This document shows, piece after piece, positions 52,201-59,402 of a stretch of 64,000 nt of DNA. A program made the position numbers and the translations under genes. The DNA is from Streptomyces sp. SN-593. GTDB taxonomy: Bacteria > Actinomycetota > Actinomycetes > Streptomycetales > Streptomycetaceae. The DNA lies in NCBI RefSeq assembly GCF_016756395.1, contig NZ_AP018365.1:1619501-1683500 (forward strand), read 5' to 3'. Under the pieces are notes generated by a model. It worked only from the letters and a program-made list of their open reading frames with translations, was not told the origin of the DNA and did no database searches. Positions within the stretch are counted from its first letter, which is position 1; every line of letters starts with the position of its first letter.

Positions 52201-52591
52201 AGGGCACGGCGGTGGCGTTCGCGGACCGCACCCGGCCGGTGTCCCACCCGGCCGCCGGCCGGCCCTTCCCGCCGCTCGCGGTGGCGGGCGCGACCCGCAC
52301 CTCGTACCCGGTCTGGGCCTCGGCGCGGCCGGTGTCGCGGACCGTCCAGGCGAACGACGGATGGGCGGTGTCGGTGACGACGTCCGTCGTCCGGCCGTCG
52401 AGCCGCAGCCCGGTGGGGGCGAGCGGGCCGCCGGAGGCGTGCCCGCCGGGCGCGGTCGCCGACGCGGTGGTCGGGGCCGCCAGCGCGGTCGCGAGGAGCG
52501 CGGCCAGCGCCGCCGCCCGGCTCCCGCGGCTCCTTCCGCGGCCTCCCGGGGGTCCGGTGGGACGGGCGATGGTGCGTGCGAACACGGTCAT
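49283..52591 (-). CDS. Secreted alpha-L-rhamnosidase, GH78, with a discoidin-like domain
   Basis: A 1102-residue exported enzyme. ATG 52591 has GGGAG 7 bases upstream. A signal peptide ends near residue 45 (ALLATALAAPTTASA). Order: fibronectin/Ig-like N-terminal domain, carbohydrate-binding beta domains (RLYFGAQGIVEPHLNGALVQ), and an F5/8-type C (discoidin) insertion at about 330-470 (STDASEGYHSKIETTPDTTK; ARYVRVTATKLPC). The (alpha/alpha)6 catalytic domain has MDCPTRERHGWLGDAG with acid candidate Glu678, and GTIWEKWPDSS plus DHIGLGGSIGQWFYQQLAGI near the end. It releases terminal rhamnose outside the cell. It is divergent from another secreted GH78-type gene with which it seems co-regulated. 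Confidence 0.95.
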   Translation of the reverse strand: MTVFARTIARPTGPPGGRGRSRGSRAAALAALLATALAAPTTASATAPGGHASGGPLAPTGLRLDGRTTDVVTDTAHPSFAWTVRDTGRAEAQTGYEVRVAPATASGGKGRPAAGWDTGRVRSANATAVPYTGPALVADRTYTWTVRTWNKEGAASAWSAPATFDTGLPAATDWSSWWLRADDGALTRGDFQVTRPVARARLYFGAQGIVEPHLNGALVQPSEVLDSSVTDYDARVLYRDLDVTAQLRRGANTLGFMAGRGQYGGQPVFTAQLDITYTDGSTATFGTGPSWRTTAGPVTGDDFWYGETYDARKAAPGWDAPGHDDTGWTAVHALFPVAHPVSLAQGRPVTALDTTTTAGWSPAALTDGTDNSTDASEGYHSKIETTPDTTKWVQTDLGSEQPLRTLTLFPARPTNDTSGDLIAAGFPVRYKVEVSDDPTFATATTVVDRTGADQPSPGTTPVTLTTDTTARYVRVTATKLPCTSAGCTFRLAELGVYGARPATGYDTMTALQADTSPPTRVVQTLDPVKETRPADGVRVYDFGQNRTGRITLAAAEPAGTTATVTQGEILDANGRVTTSNISFSAADPPRQTDHYTFAGSGTESYAPHFTYAGFRYAELTGLPDDAKVTVTAQVVHSDVATTGRFSTSDPLLDKIQDAVAQTQLNDLESIPMDCPTRERHGWLGDAGDSDQEAMSNYDMQAFYAKWLGDISTSANADGSIPSVAPANGGQGAWATDPAWGSAYPQIVWDTYTQYGDPRPIAANYAQVKAWVDYLATISDADHVVVASPTSWGDDWLSTVSTPHDYFQTAFSYLDASLLAKMAAVLGRTADAAHYDAVADQVRTGFLSRYFDPATGVFGNGSQLSYAMPLVLGLVPAGYEQSTLDRLVQDITAHDDHVTTGFVGTTYVYQALGAYGRNDVALALAEREDYPSFGYMVDQGPGTIWEKWPDSSAPDGTSSKDHIGLGGSIGQWFYQQLAGIQPGGQATGAGAGYGDLTLAPSVVGDLTHVSATQQTVRGTVESSWQRHGDDLTYHAVVPVGSTATVRLPLLGGTASTVRENGRTLHAPGRTAQSDPGVTVGEASGGTLTMTVGSGDYTFTVTDG

Positions 52592-52612
52592 GCGGCGTCT
52601 CCCTACGGGGAA

Positions 52613-52668
52613 CCATAACGTTTCATGCGCGCCGCCACGTCCTACCGGCAATCCCCTCCCGGGGACAA
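52613..52668 (-). promoter_or_regulatory. Promoter and candidate operator of the secreted GH78 gene
   Basis: Leftward -35 TTGTCC (52663-52668), 18-base spacer, -10 TAGGAC (52639-52644). About +7 to +19 from the predicted start is TGAAACGTTATGG (minus strand, 52613-52625). The same TGAAACRTT core occurs at the equivalent place of the divergent promoter. Confidence 0.55.
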
Positions 52669-52788
52669 GGGCCCCGGCACGGATCAGTACGCGGCGCCGC
52701 GCGCGGGCGAGCGGTTATCGACCGTATTGCGGGGTTAAGTTCCCTGGCGGCGCCGCGAGTTGTCCGAAAACTGGTCGGCGCACGACTG

Positions 52789-52845
52789 TTGCCGCGCCGG
52801 GGCGCCGTGGATAGCGTGTGCACCGTTCAGAGCTGAAACATTTCA
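52789..52845 (+). promoter_or_regulatory. Promoter and palindromic operator of the second secreted GH78-type gene
   Basis: Rightward -35 TTGCCG (52789-52794), 17-base spacer, -10 TAGCGT (52812-52817), predicted start near 52824. The operator-like palindrome TGAAACATTTCA (52834-52845) lies at about +11 to +22, a classic roadblock-repressor position. The remaining bases of the 331-base gap 52592-52922 hold no gene. Confidence 0.6.
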
Positions 52846-52922
52846 ATCCGGTGCGCCGATCGCGGACAGCGACCGTCTCCGAGCCCCCTCGGGCCACCTC
52901 GGCGCCGCGACAGGAGCGAGCC

Positions 52923-55118
52923 ATGTCGAACAGCACGGAACCGGGCCCCGGGCCGAAGCGGAGGATGGTGCTCCGCGCGGGTGCCGCCTCGGTGGTCGCC
53001 GCCGCGGCGATGCGCGGGGTGACGGCCGAGGCGGCGGCACCGGCCGCCGGGTCGGCGCCCGCGGGGGCGCGGGGTGTGGCGCCCGCCGCGGCGTCGTCGG
53101 CCGGCGGGACGTCCGGCGCGCACGCCGCCCCGAGCGGCCGCTGGGACGCCTTCAAGCTCTCCCCCGCAAGCCGTACGGTCGCTCCCGTCGCCGTGCACGC
53201 CACCACCGGCGGCGTCGGCGCGGCCGGGGATCTGGTGCGCAAGCCCGGTACGGCCGCCACCCGGCTGAGCGGCGAGGGCGCGTCGGTCACCCTCGACTTC
53301 GGCAAGGAGGTCGGCGGCCACGTCACCCTCACCCTGGGCGCCGGCACGGACGCCGACCAGCTACTGGGGCTGACCTACAGCGAGCTGTCCACGTACGTCA
53401 GCACCACGTCGAGCGACGGCTCCAACGGCGGCAGCAACGACGAGCCCCCTGTCTGCTACACCGCCCAGCCGGCCGGCCGGATCAGCACCCGGACCTCCGT
53501 GCCCGTCTCCGGCACCGACGCCGCCGACGACCCGGCGAGCCAGTTGCGGGGCGGCTTCCGCTACCTGACGGTCGTCAACCAGGGCGCGGGCGCGGTGGAA
53601 CTCGCCGGCGTGACCGTGGAGATCGCCTTCGCCCCCAACACGGCGGACCTGCGCGCCTACCCCAACTACTTCTCCTGCGACGACGACCTGCTCACCCGCA
53701 TCTGGTACGCGGGCGCCTACACGGTGCAGACCAACATCGTGGCGAACAACCAGGGCCGGGTCTGGGGCCCGCCCGCGGTCGGCTGGAACAACGGCGCCCG
53801 GATCGGCGAGGCCGGCGACACCGTGCTCGTGGACGGCGCCAAGCGCGACCGCACCGTGTGGCCGGGCGACCTCGGGATCTCCGTGCTCACCGACTACGTG
53901 TCGCTCGGCGACATGCGGACGGTGCGCGACTCCCTCCAGACGCTCTACAACCACCAGGCCGGCAACGGCGCCCTGCCCTACGCGGGCCCGGCCGTCGACT
54001 TCATCGGCAACTCCGACACCTACCACCTGTGGACGCTGATCGGCACCGCCTCCTACCTCCAGTTCACCGGCGACACGGCCTGGGCGACCGGGATCTACCC
54101 CCGGTACAAGGCCGCGCTGGACTACGTCACCGCCAAGATCGACGGCGACGGGCTGCTGGACGTCACCGCGAGCGCCGACTGGGCGCGCACCGACTCCGAC
54201 GGCAAGAACATCGAGGCCAACGCCATCATGTACCGCGCGCTGGTCACCGCCGGCCCGCTCGCCCGGGCGGCCGGCGACACCGCGACCGCCTCGGACAGCA
54301 CTGCGAGGGCCGCCGCGCTGAAGTCCGCGGTGGAGGCGGCCGGTTACTGGGACGGCGGCGCGGGGCTCTACCGCGACAAGCCCGGCTCCACGCTCTACCC
54401 GCAGGACGGCAACGCGCTGGCGGTGTGGTTCGGCCTGGTGCCGGACGCGGACCGGGCGGCCGCGGTGAGCAAGGCGCTCGGCGCGCGCTGGACGCCGGTC
54501 GGCGCGCTCACCCCGGAGAAGAGCGCGCAGTCGGTGCACCCCTTCCCCGGCGGCATGGAGGTGCACGCGCACTTCGCCGCCGGCCGCGACAGCACCGCGC
54601 TGGACCTGGTCCGCCGGGAGTGGGGCTACATGCTGGACGCGCCGCAGGGCACCGCCAGCACCTTCTGGGAGGGCTACCGCACCGACGGCAGCTCGGACTA
54701 CACCGGCTCCTACATGAGCGCCGCGCACGGCTGGTCCACCGGGCCGACCTCGGCACTGACCTTCCGGCTGCTGGGCATCGCGCCCGCCGACGACGGCACC
54801 GCCGGCTACCGCGTCGCCCCGCACCCGGGCGGAGTCGGCCGCGCGGAGGGGCAGTTGACGACGCCGGCCGGGGTGATCGCGGTGTCTTGGCGGGACCGCG
54901 GCCGCGGTGAGTTCGACCTGACCGTCACCGCCGCGAGCGGCGCCGTCGGCGAGATCGCGGTCCCGGTGGCGGCCACCGGGTCCTTCGTGGTGAAGGTGGA
55001 CGGCAAGACCGCCTGGGACCGCACCGCGCGCGCCTACTCCGCCCGGGCGCAGGCCGGTTACGTCGTGCTCACCGGCGTACCGGCCGGCACCCGGACGGTC
55101 ACGGTCCGCCGCGGCTGA
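52923..55118 (+). CDS. Secreted GH78-type alpha-L-rhamnosidase-like protein
   Basis: A 731-residue exported protein. ATG 52923 has AGGAG 8 bases upstream. The Tat-like signal (KRRMVLRAGAASVVAAAAM) is followed by an Ala-rich stretch. An N-terminal beta domain (VTLDFGKEVGGHVTLTLG) precedes a six-hairpin catalytic domain: CDDDLLTRIWYAGAYTVQTN, then DGAKRDRTVWPGDLGISV. That motif corresponds to the GH78 ERxGWxGD block but has Asp where canonical members have the catalytic Glu. STFWEGYRTDG and MSAAHGWSTGPTSALTF mark the end of the barrel, and a C-terminal beta domain follows. It is probably a glycosidase on rhamnosides or a related alpha-L-sugar; the changed residue leaves exact activity open. Confidence 0.88.
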   Translation: MSNSTEPGPGPKRRMVLRAGAASVVAAAAMRGVTAEAAAPAAGSAPAGARGVAPAAASSAGGTSGAHAAPSGRWDAFKLSPASRTVAPVAVHATTGGVGAAGDLVRKPGTAATRLSGEGASVTLDFGKEVGGHVTLTLGAGTDADQLLGLTYSELSTYVSTTSSDGSNGGSNDEPPVCYTAQPAGRISTRTSVPVSGTDAADDPASQLRGGFRYLTVVNQGAGAVELAGVTVEIAFAPNTADLRAYPNYFSCDDDLLTRIWYAGAYTVQTNIVANNQGRVWGPPAVGWNNGARIGEAGDTVLVDGAKRDRTVWPGDLGISVLTDYVSLGDMRTVRDSLQTLYNHQAGNGALPYAGPAVDFIGNSDTYHLWTLIGTASYLQFTGDTAWATGIYPRYKAALDYVTAKIDGDGLLDVTASADWARTDSDGKNIEANAIMYRALVTAGPLARAAGDTATASDSTARAAALKSAVEAAGYWDGGAGLYRDKPGSTLYPQDGNALAVWFGLVPDADRAAAVSKALGARWTPVGALTPEKSAQSVHPFPGGMEVHAHFAAGRDSTALDLVRREWGYMLDAPQGTASTFWEGYRTDGSSDYTGSYMSAAHGWSTGPTSALTFRLLGIAPADDGTAGYRVAPHPGGVGRAEGQLTTPAGVIAVSWRDRGRGEFDLTVTAASGAVGEIAVPVAATGSFVVKVDGKTAWDRTARAYSARAQAGYVVLTGVPAGTRTVTVRRG

Positions 55119-55159
55119 CCCCGACGGAGACCGTGTACGGCCGTCGGCGGCCGTCGTCT

Positions 55160-55210
55160 CCGGGCCCCCGGACCGCTCCGCCCTGCCGCGGCCCGGCTCC
55201 GGGGGCCCGG
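55160..55210. terminator. Hairpin between convergent GH78-type and DUF2264 genes
   Basis: A perfect 13-bp stem: CCGGGCCCCCGGA (55160-55172) with TCCGGGGGCCCGG (55198-55210), loop 25 bases. Right after it GGGGCCGGTCG-like units are repeated three times. Confidence 0.7.
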
Positions 55211-55287
55211 TCCGCGGAACCGGTCGCGCGGGGCCGGTCGGGCGGGGCCGGTCGCGCGGGGCCGGTCGCGCGCGGCGGCCGCCGGCG

Positions 55288-57171
55288 TCAGTGCGCGGGC
55301 GGCGGCGGGACCGGGCCGTCCCACGCCCCCGCCTGCTCCGGCCCCGCGCCCAGGACCGCGCAGCGCAGCCAGTGCTCGCCCGGCTCCAGCCGGACCGTGA
55401 GCACGGGCAGCGCGGTGCGCCGGGCCAGCAGGTTGGTGCCGGGCAGCGGGTTGACGACGCGACCCTCCCGGACCGGGCCGCCGCCGATGTCCCGCAGCCC
55501 GCTGAGGTCGCCCGCCGCGGACACCGCGACCGCGCTGCCGGCCGCGCTCTCGAGCCGGACCGGCCCGCCGTCGCGGTCGACGGCGAAGCTGCCCTCCGCG
55601 GTGAACAGCGGCCGGGCGGTGCGGACGCGGTGGGTCCGCAGGTGCCAGGGCGCCGACGCGTCGAGCCAGGTGGTGATCTCCACGTCGGGCCAGGGGTGCC
55701 AGGTGCTGCGCACGCCGCCGTCGGCCGTGGTGCTCGGCTCCTCGCCGGCCTCGCGGACCCGGAAGTGCACCGGCTCCGCCTCCGGGCCGTCGTCGCTGAC
55801 GGCCAGCACCGAGTCGTACGCCCCGTGCGTCAGGCCGGTCTCACCGGACGGGACGCTGAAGGCGAAGCGGGTGGAGTAGGCGAACTTGGCGTACTTCGCG
55901 GCGCCGGCCCGCGCCCACATGCCGTGCTGGAGCCCGCTGAGCGCGGTCACGTCGCCGCCCGAGCGCATGAGCACGGCGCCGGGGTGCGGCTGCGCGGACA
56001 CCCGCGCAACGGTCCGCGCCCCGATCCGCGCCCCGTCGGCCACGGCGCCTTCCCCGGTGCCGGCCGCGGCGCCTTCCCCGGCGCCGGCGGTGGCACCTTC
56101 CGCGGCCGCGTGCGGCTCCTCCGCCGCCGTCCAGAACGCGTGGCCGGCCGGCAGCGCCAGCGGCAGGAACGCCTTCATCGCCCAGTACGGCGACCCCGGC
56201 CCGTTGTACTGCTCGGCCATCAGCGGCTGCGGGTAGCCGTACCCGATCGACAGCACCCCGTCGGGCGCGATCCGCTCCTGCCGGGCCCGCCACCAGCGCA
56301 GGTGCCGCAGCAGCAGGCCCTTGACCTCGCCGTGGGAGAGCGCGTCCACTCCGGCGTAGGGCAGCGCGCCCCAGAAAGAGCCCTGCGCGAAGCGGTAGGT
56401 GAGGCTGCGGCCGAAGGGCACCGCGGCGCCGTCGTCGGCGAACCAGTGCCGGAAGTCCGGGGCGAAGTCCGCCGCGCGCTGCCGGAAGCGCTCCGCCCGC
56501 GCCGGGTCGGCCTCGCCGGCGAGCGCGGCGTAGATCAGGCCGTAGAAGTGCATGGCCCACGGGACGTAGTAGTCGCGCTGCGCGGTGGCGCCGTCGCCGT
56601 ACCAGCCGCCGCCCAGGGCGTACGACTCCAGGGTGTCCAGGCGGGCGTGCCGCGCGTCGCGGTCGTGCGCGTAGCCGACCCGGTCCAGGCCGAGGCTGAC
56701 CATGACCGGGAAGAAGTTCCAGTTGTTCGGCGGGGTCGCCCGGGGCAGCGACGCGGCCAGCCAGCGGCCGACCCGGTCGCGCGCCCTGCCGTCGAGCGGG
56801 TCCCAGAACCGCTCGGGGGCCAGGGCGAGGGCGAAGCCGATCGCCGCGGTCTCCACCTGGCGCTGGTCGACGTCGCCGATGCCGCCCCAGTACTCGGGGT
56901 GCTCGGGGTCGGTGCCGGCGTCCAGCCCGCGCGCCCACAGCTCCCAGTGCGCGAAGTCGCCGCCGCCCGCGGCCAGCGGGGCCAGGCCCCACAGCGGCCG
57001 GGCGTACCCCTCCAGGTCCGCCGCCGCGTCGTCGTGGTGGGTGAGGTTCACGCCCGGCCTGATCCGCGCGCCGTGCGGGCTCGCGTACGGCACCAGCGCG
57101 GCGGCCAGCTCCCCGACGTAGGTCTGAAGGTCCGCGCGCGCCCGCGCGCCGCCGCCGATCCCGGTGGTCAT
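55288..57171 (-). CDS. DUF2264 domain protein, probable glycan-degradation enzyme
   Basis: A 627-residue cytoplasmic protein with no signal peptide. The DUF2264 core (about 10-370) includes GYARPLWGLAPLAAGGG, NNWNFFPVMVSLGLDRVGY, ALGGGWYGDGATAQRDYYVP and GRSLTYRFAQGSFWGALPYA, an (alpha/alpha)6 toroid by appearance. The C-terminal half (about 400-627) is a beta-sandwich (MLKF-free, with TWLDASAPWHLRTHRVRTAR). DUF2264 proteins recur in pectin, rhamnogalacturonan and glycosaminoglycan gene clusters, and some relatives are lyase- or hydrolase-like, but activity is not settled. A repeat-derived Ala/Gly/Glu loop is inserted near 355-385. ATG 57171 is preferred; the longer start at 57219 would overlap the operator. 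Confidence 0.85.
   Translation of the reverse strand: MTTGIGGGARARADLQTYVGELAAALVPYASPHGARIRPGVNLTHHDDAAADLEGYARPLWGLAPLAAGGGDFAHWELWARGLDAGTDPEHPEYWGGIGDVDQRQVETAAIGFALALAPERFWDPLDGRARDRVGRWLAASLPRATPPNNWNFFPVMVSLGLDRVGYAHDRDARHARLDTLESYALGGGWYGDGATAQRDYYVPWAMHFYGLIYAALAGEADPARAERFRQRAADFAPDFRHWFADDGAAVPFGRSLTYRFAQGSFWGALPYAGVDALSHGEVKGLLLRHLRWWRARQERIAPDGVLSIGYGYPQPLMAEQYNGPGSPYWAMKAFLPLALPAGHAFWTAAEEPHAAAEGATAGAGEGAAAGTGEGAVADGARIGARTVARVSAQPHPGAVLMRSGGDVTALSGLQHGMWARAGAAKYAKFAYSTRFAFSVPSGETGLTHGAYDSVLAVSDDGPEAEPVHFRVREAGEEPSTTADGGVRSTWHPWPDVEITTWLDASAPWHLRTHRVRTARPLFTAEGSFAVDRDGGPVRLESAAGSAVAVSAAGDLSGLRDIGGGPVREGRVVNPLPGTNLLARRTALPVLTVRLEPGEHWLRCAVLGAGPEQAGAWDGPVPPPPAH
56044..56115 (-). 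repeat. Three tandem 24-bp units inside the DUF2264 gene
   Basis: A 24-bp unit beginning GGCGCCTTCCCCGG (plus strand) is repeated with period 24, the third copy more diverged. It encodes GEGAxAGx-type octapeptides in a loop between the two main domains. Confidence 0.8.
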
Positions 57172-57190
57172 GGGTGCCGCCTCTCGGTGA

Positions 57191-57212
57191 AGTTGCGATA
57201 ATTTTCGCAACT
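57191..57212 (-). promoter_or_regulatory. Perfect inverted-repeat operator upstream of the DUF2264 gene
   Basis: AGTTGCGA-N6-TCGCAACT with an AT-only spacer (TAATTT), 20-41 bases before the ATG at 57171. Such an AT pocket with 8-bp arms is unlikely by chance in this DNA and is placed where a repressor would block transcription. No matching full site was seen elsewhere in the window. Confidence 0.65.
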
Positions 57213-57306
57213 CCGCCACGGCCCGTCAACGCCCCCGCGCGCAGGGCGCGGCAGGCCGCGGCCGCCTCCCCGTCGCCGGAGCGGCCTCGCGCGCATCCCC
57301 TAGGCA

Positions 57307-57322
57307 TACCGACCGGTCGGTA
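57307..57322 (+). promoter_or_regulatory. TetR-type palindromic operator before the MFS gene
   Basis: TACCGACCGGTCGGTA is a perfect 16-bp palindrome of the kind bound by many TetR-family repressors. It lies 124 bases before the ATG of the MFS transporter. No TetR gene is in the window. Confidence 0.6.
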
Positions 57323-57445
57323 CTACCCTCACCGCAATCTCGGCCGCGCCCCCCGACCCGCGCCGTGCCGTACGCGACGCGCCGTGCCCGCGCGCCGCGC
57401 CCCGCCCCGCGCGCACCCCGGGCCCAGCACCCCAGGAGGAGCCGT

Positions 57446-59152
57446 ATGTCCGCCCACCCGACCTCGTTCCCCACCGGCAGACCCGGCCCCGGCGCACCCG
57501 GCGCCGGTGCCCGCGGCGCGCTCGCCCGGCTCTACCGGCGCGACCTCGCCGGCTACCCGCCCACCGCGCGCCGATGGAGCTGCCTGGCGATCGTGGTGCT
57601 CACCACGGTCGTGCTCTACTACATGCTCTACGTGCAGTACGCCGTGGCGACGTCGATCATCACGCACTTCGGGATGACCTACCGCTCCTTCGTCTGGGTC
57701 TCGGTCGTCGGCAACGCGGTCGGCGCGTTCGCGTCGCTGCTGGCCGGTCTCGCCGACCGCTGGGGCCGGGCGAACATGGTGGTCTACGGGCTGCTGGCCG
57801 CGTCGGCGCTGGTCTGCTTCGGACTGCCGAACGCGGGCGGCGCGACCGCGTACCTCGTGCTCTTCGCGCTGGTCAGCTTCGTCGAGGGCGTCGTGCTGGT
57901 GGCGACCCCGGCGTTGATCAGGGACTTCTCGCCACAACTCGGCCGGGCCACGGCGATGGGGTACTGGACGATGGGGCCGGTGGTGGGCAGCCTCGTGGTC
58001 ACCATGGTCACCAGCCACACGCTGGACGGTTCGAGCTGGCAGGACGAGCTGCGGTACTCCGCGATCGCGGGCTTCGCGGTCTTCGCGGTGGCGCTCGTGG
58101 CACTGCGCGAGCTGGCGCCCGCCGTGCGCGACCAGGTGATGGTCAGCCTGCGGGACCGGGCCCTGGTCGAGGCGCGGGCGCGGGGCGTCGAGCCGACCGC
58201 GTCCCGGCGCGGCGAGTGGCGGCGCGTGCTGCGGGCGGACGTCGTGGGCTCGGCGCTGGCCGTGGCGCTGTTCCTGCTGCTGTACTACGCCGCCGTCGGC
58301 AACTTCGTCGTCTACTTCTCCACCACCTTCGGCTACGACGAGCAGCGCGCGAACGCCCTGGCCAACTGGTACTGGGCGGCGAACGCGATCGCGCTGGTCG
58401 CCGTCGGCGTGCTGTCGGACCGGCTGCGGGTCCGCAAACCGTTCATGGTGGTCGGCGCGCTCGGGTCGATCGCGTTCACCGCGGTCTTCGCCTCCCGCGC
58501 CACCCACCCGGCCACCGGCTACTCCACCTTCGCCTGGCTGTTCGTCGGCATCGGCGTGTTCAGCGGCATCGCGTACGGGCCGTGGATGGCCGGCTTCACC
58601 GAGACCGTCGAGAGGCGCGACCCCGCGGCGACCGCGGCCGGACTCGCGGTGTGGGGCTGGACGGTCCGGGTGGTCGTCGCGGTCTCCACGGCCTTCATCC
58701 CGGTACTGGTCACCTCGGTGACGCCACTGGTCGAGCACGGCGCCCAGGTCGCCGCGGCCTCCCGGACCGCCGCCCCGGCGCTGGCGATCGTGGAGCAGCA
58801 CCCCCGGCTCTTCGCCGAACTCGACCGGTATCCGGCGGGCAAGGCCCCCGCGGCCCTCACCGCGCAGGCGGTCGCGCAGGTCGGGCCGGACGACCTGGCG
58901 GTGGTGGCACGGGCACGGCCCCAGCTCGCGGTGCTCGACGCCTACGGCGCCAAGGTGCGCGAGGCGTCGGCCGACGGGCCCGGGCAGTGGCGGGACTGGT
59001 GGTGGATCTGCGTCGGCGGGCAGGTGCTGTTCCTGCCGTTCGTGTGGGCGATGGCCGGACGCTGGCGCCCGAAGCGGGCCCGCGAGGACGCCGAGGCCCA
59101 CGAGCGGGCGGTGGCGGAGGAGTTGGCGGCGCTGGCGGCCGCCCGGGAGTGA
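57446..59152 (+). CDS. MFS transporter with a large loop before the last helix
   Basis: A 568-residue membrane protein. ATG 57446 follows AGGAGGA. About 12 helices, starting near residue 45 (CLAIVVLTTVVLYYMLY). Markers: LLAGLADRWGRANMVVYGLL (motif A) and GVLSDRLRVRKPFMVVGALG (its repeat in the second half). About 100 residues between the final two helices form a soluble loop (VEHGAQVAAASRTAAPALAI; LAVLDAYGAKVREASADGPG), which looks extracytoplasmic. I recognise this as an actinobacterial MFS subgroup, not a specific substrate class. Between a DUF2264 gene and a regulator it may import a sugar acid or disaccharide, but that is inference. A TetR-type palindrome lies upstream. Confidence 0.88.
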   Translation: MSAHPTSFPTGRPGPGAPGAGARGALARLYRRDLAGYPPTARRWSCLAIVVLTTVVLYYMLYVQYAVATSIITHFGMTYRSFVWVSVVGNAVGAFASLLAGLADRWGRANMVVYGLLAASALVCFGLPNAGGATAYLVLFALVSFVEGVVLVATPALIRDFSPQLGRATAMGYWTMGPVVGSLVVTMVTSHTLDGSSWQDELRYSAIAGFAVFAVALVALRELAPAVRDQVMVSLRDRALVEARARGVEPTASRRGEWRRVLRADVVGSALAVALFLLLYYAAVGNFVVYFSTTFGYDEQRANALANWYWAANAIALVAVGVLSDRLRVRKPFMVVGALGSIAFTAVFASRATHPATGYSTFAWLFVGIGVFSGIAYGPWMAGFTETVERRDPAATAAGLAVWGWTVRVVVAVSTAFIPVLVTSVTPLVEHGAQVAAASRTAAPALAIVEQHPRLFAELDRYPAGKAPAALTAQAVAQVGPDDLAVVARARPQLAVLDAYGAKVREASADGPGQWRDWWWICVGGQVLFLPFVWAMAGRWRPKRAREDAEAHERAVAEELAALAAARE

Positions 59153-59388
59153 ACGCGCCGGCCGCGGCGGGTGCTTCGGCCCGCCGCGGCCGGTCCGCCG
59201 CGCGTCTCCCGGGCCCCGTGCCCGCTTCCGCGGCCCGCGCCCCTGCCCCCGGCCGGCGCCGCCGCCGTGGACACGGACGGTCACCCGCGAACTCCCTTGC
59301 GTACGTGACCTCGGGCGATGCGCGCCGATCCGGGCAGGTGGCCGTGTTGCGATCAGGGGAATCGGGCGTTCGGCTCGGAGACGGGGAC

Positions 59389-59394
59389 TACAGT
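59389..59394 (+). promoter_or_regulatory. Near-leaderless -10 (TACAGT) for the LuxR-type gene
   Basis: TACAGT is eight bases from the ATG at 59403, so the transcript would begin at or within two bases of the start codon. GTTGCGAT at 59346-59353, 50 bases upstream of the ATG, matches one half of the DUF2264 operator. Confidence 0.4.
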
Positions 59395-59402
59395 TCACGA
59401 TC

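Noticed and set aside
47990..52618. A 1542-codon plus-strand frame across dapD and the secreted GH78 gene.
   Set aside because: It reads antisense through dapD, an unmistakable gene, and through the GH78 catalytic motifs.
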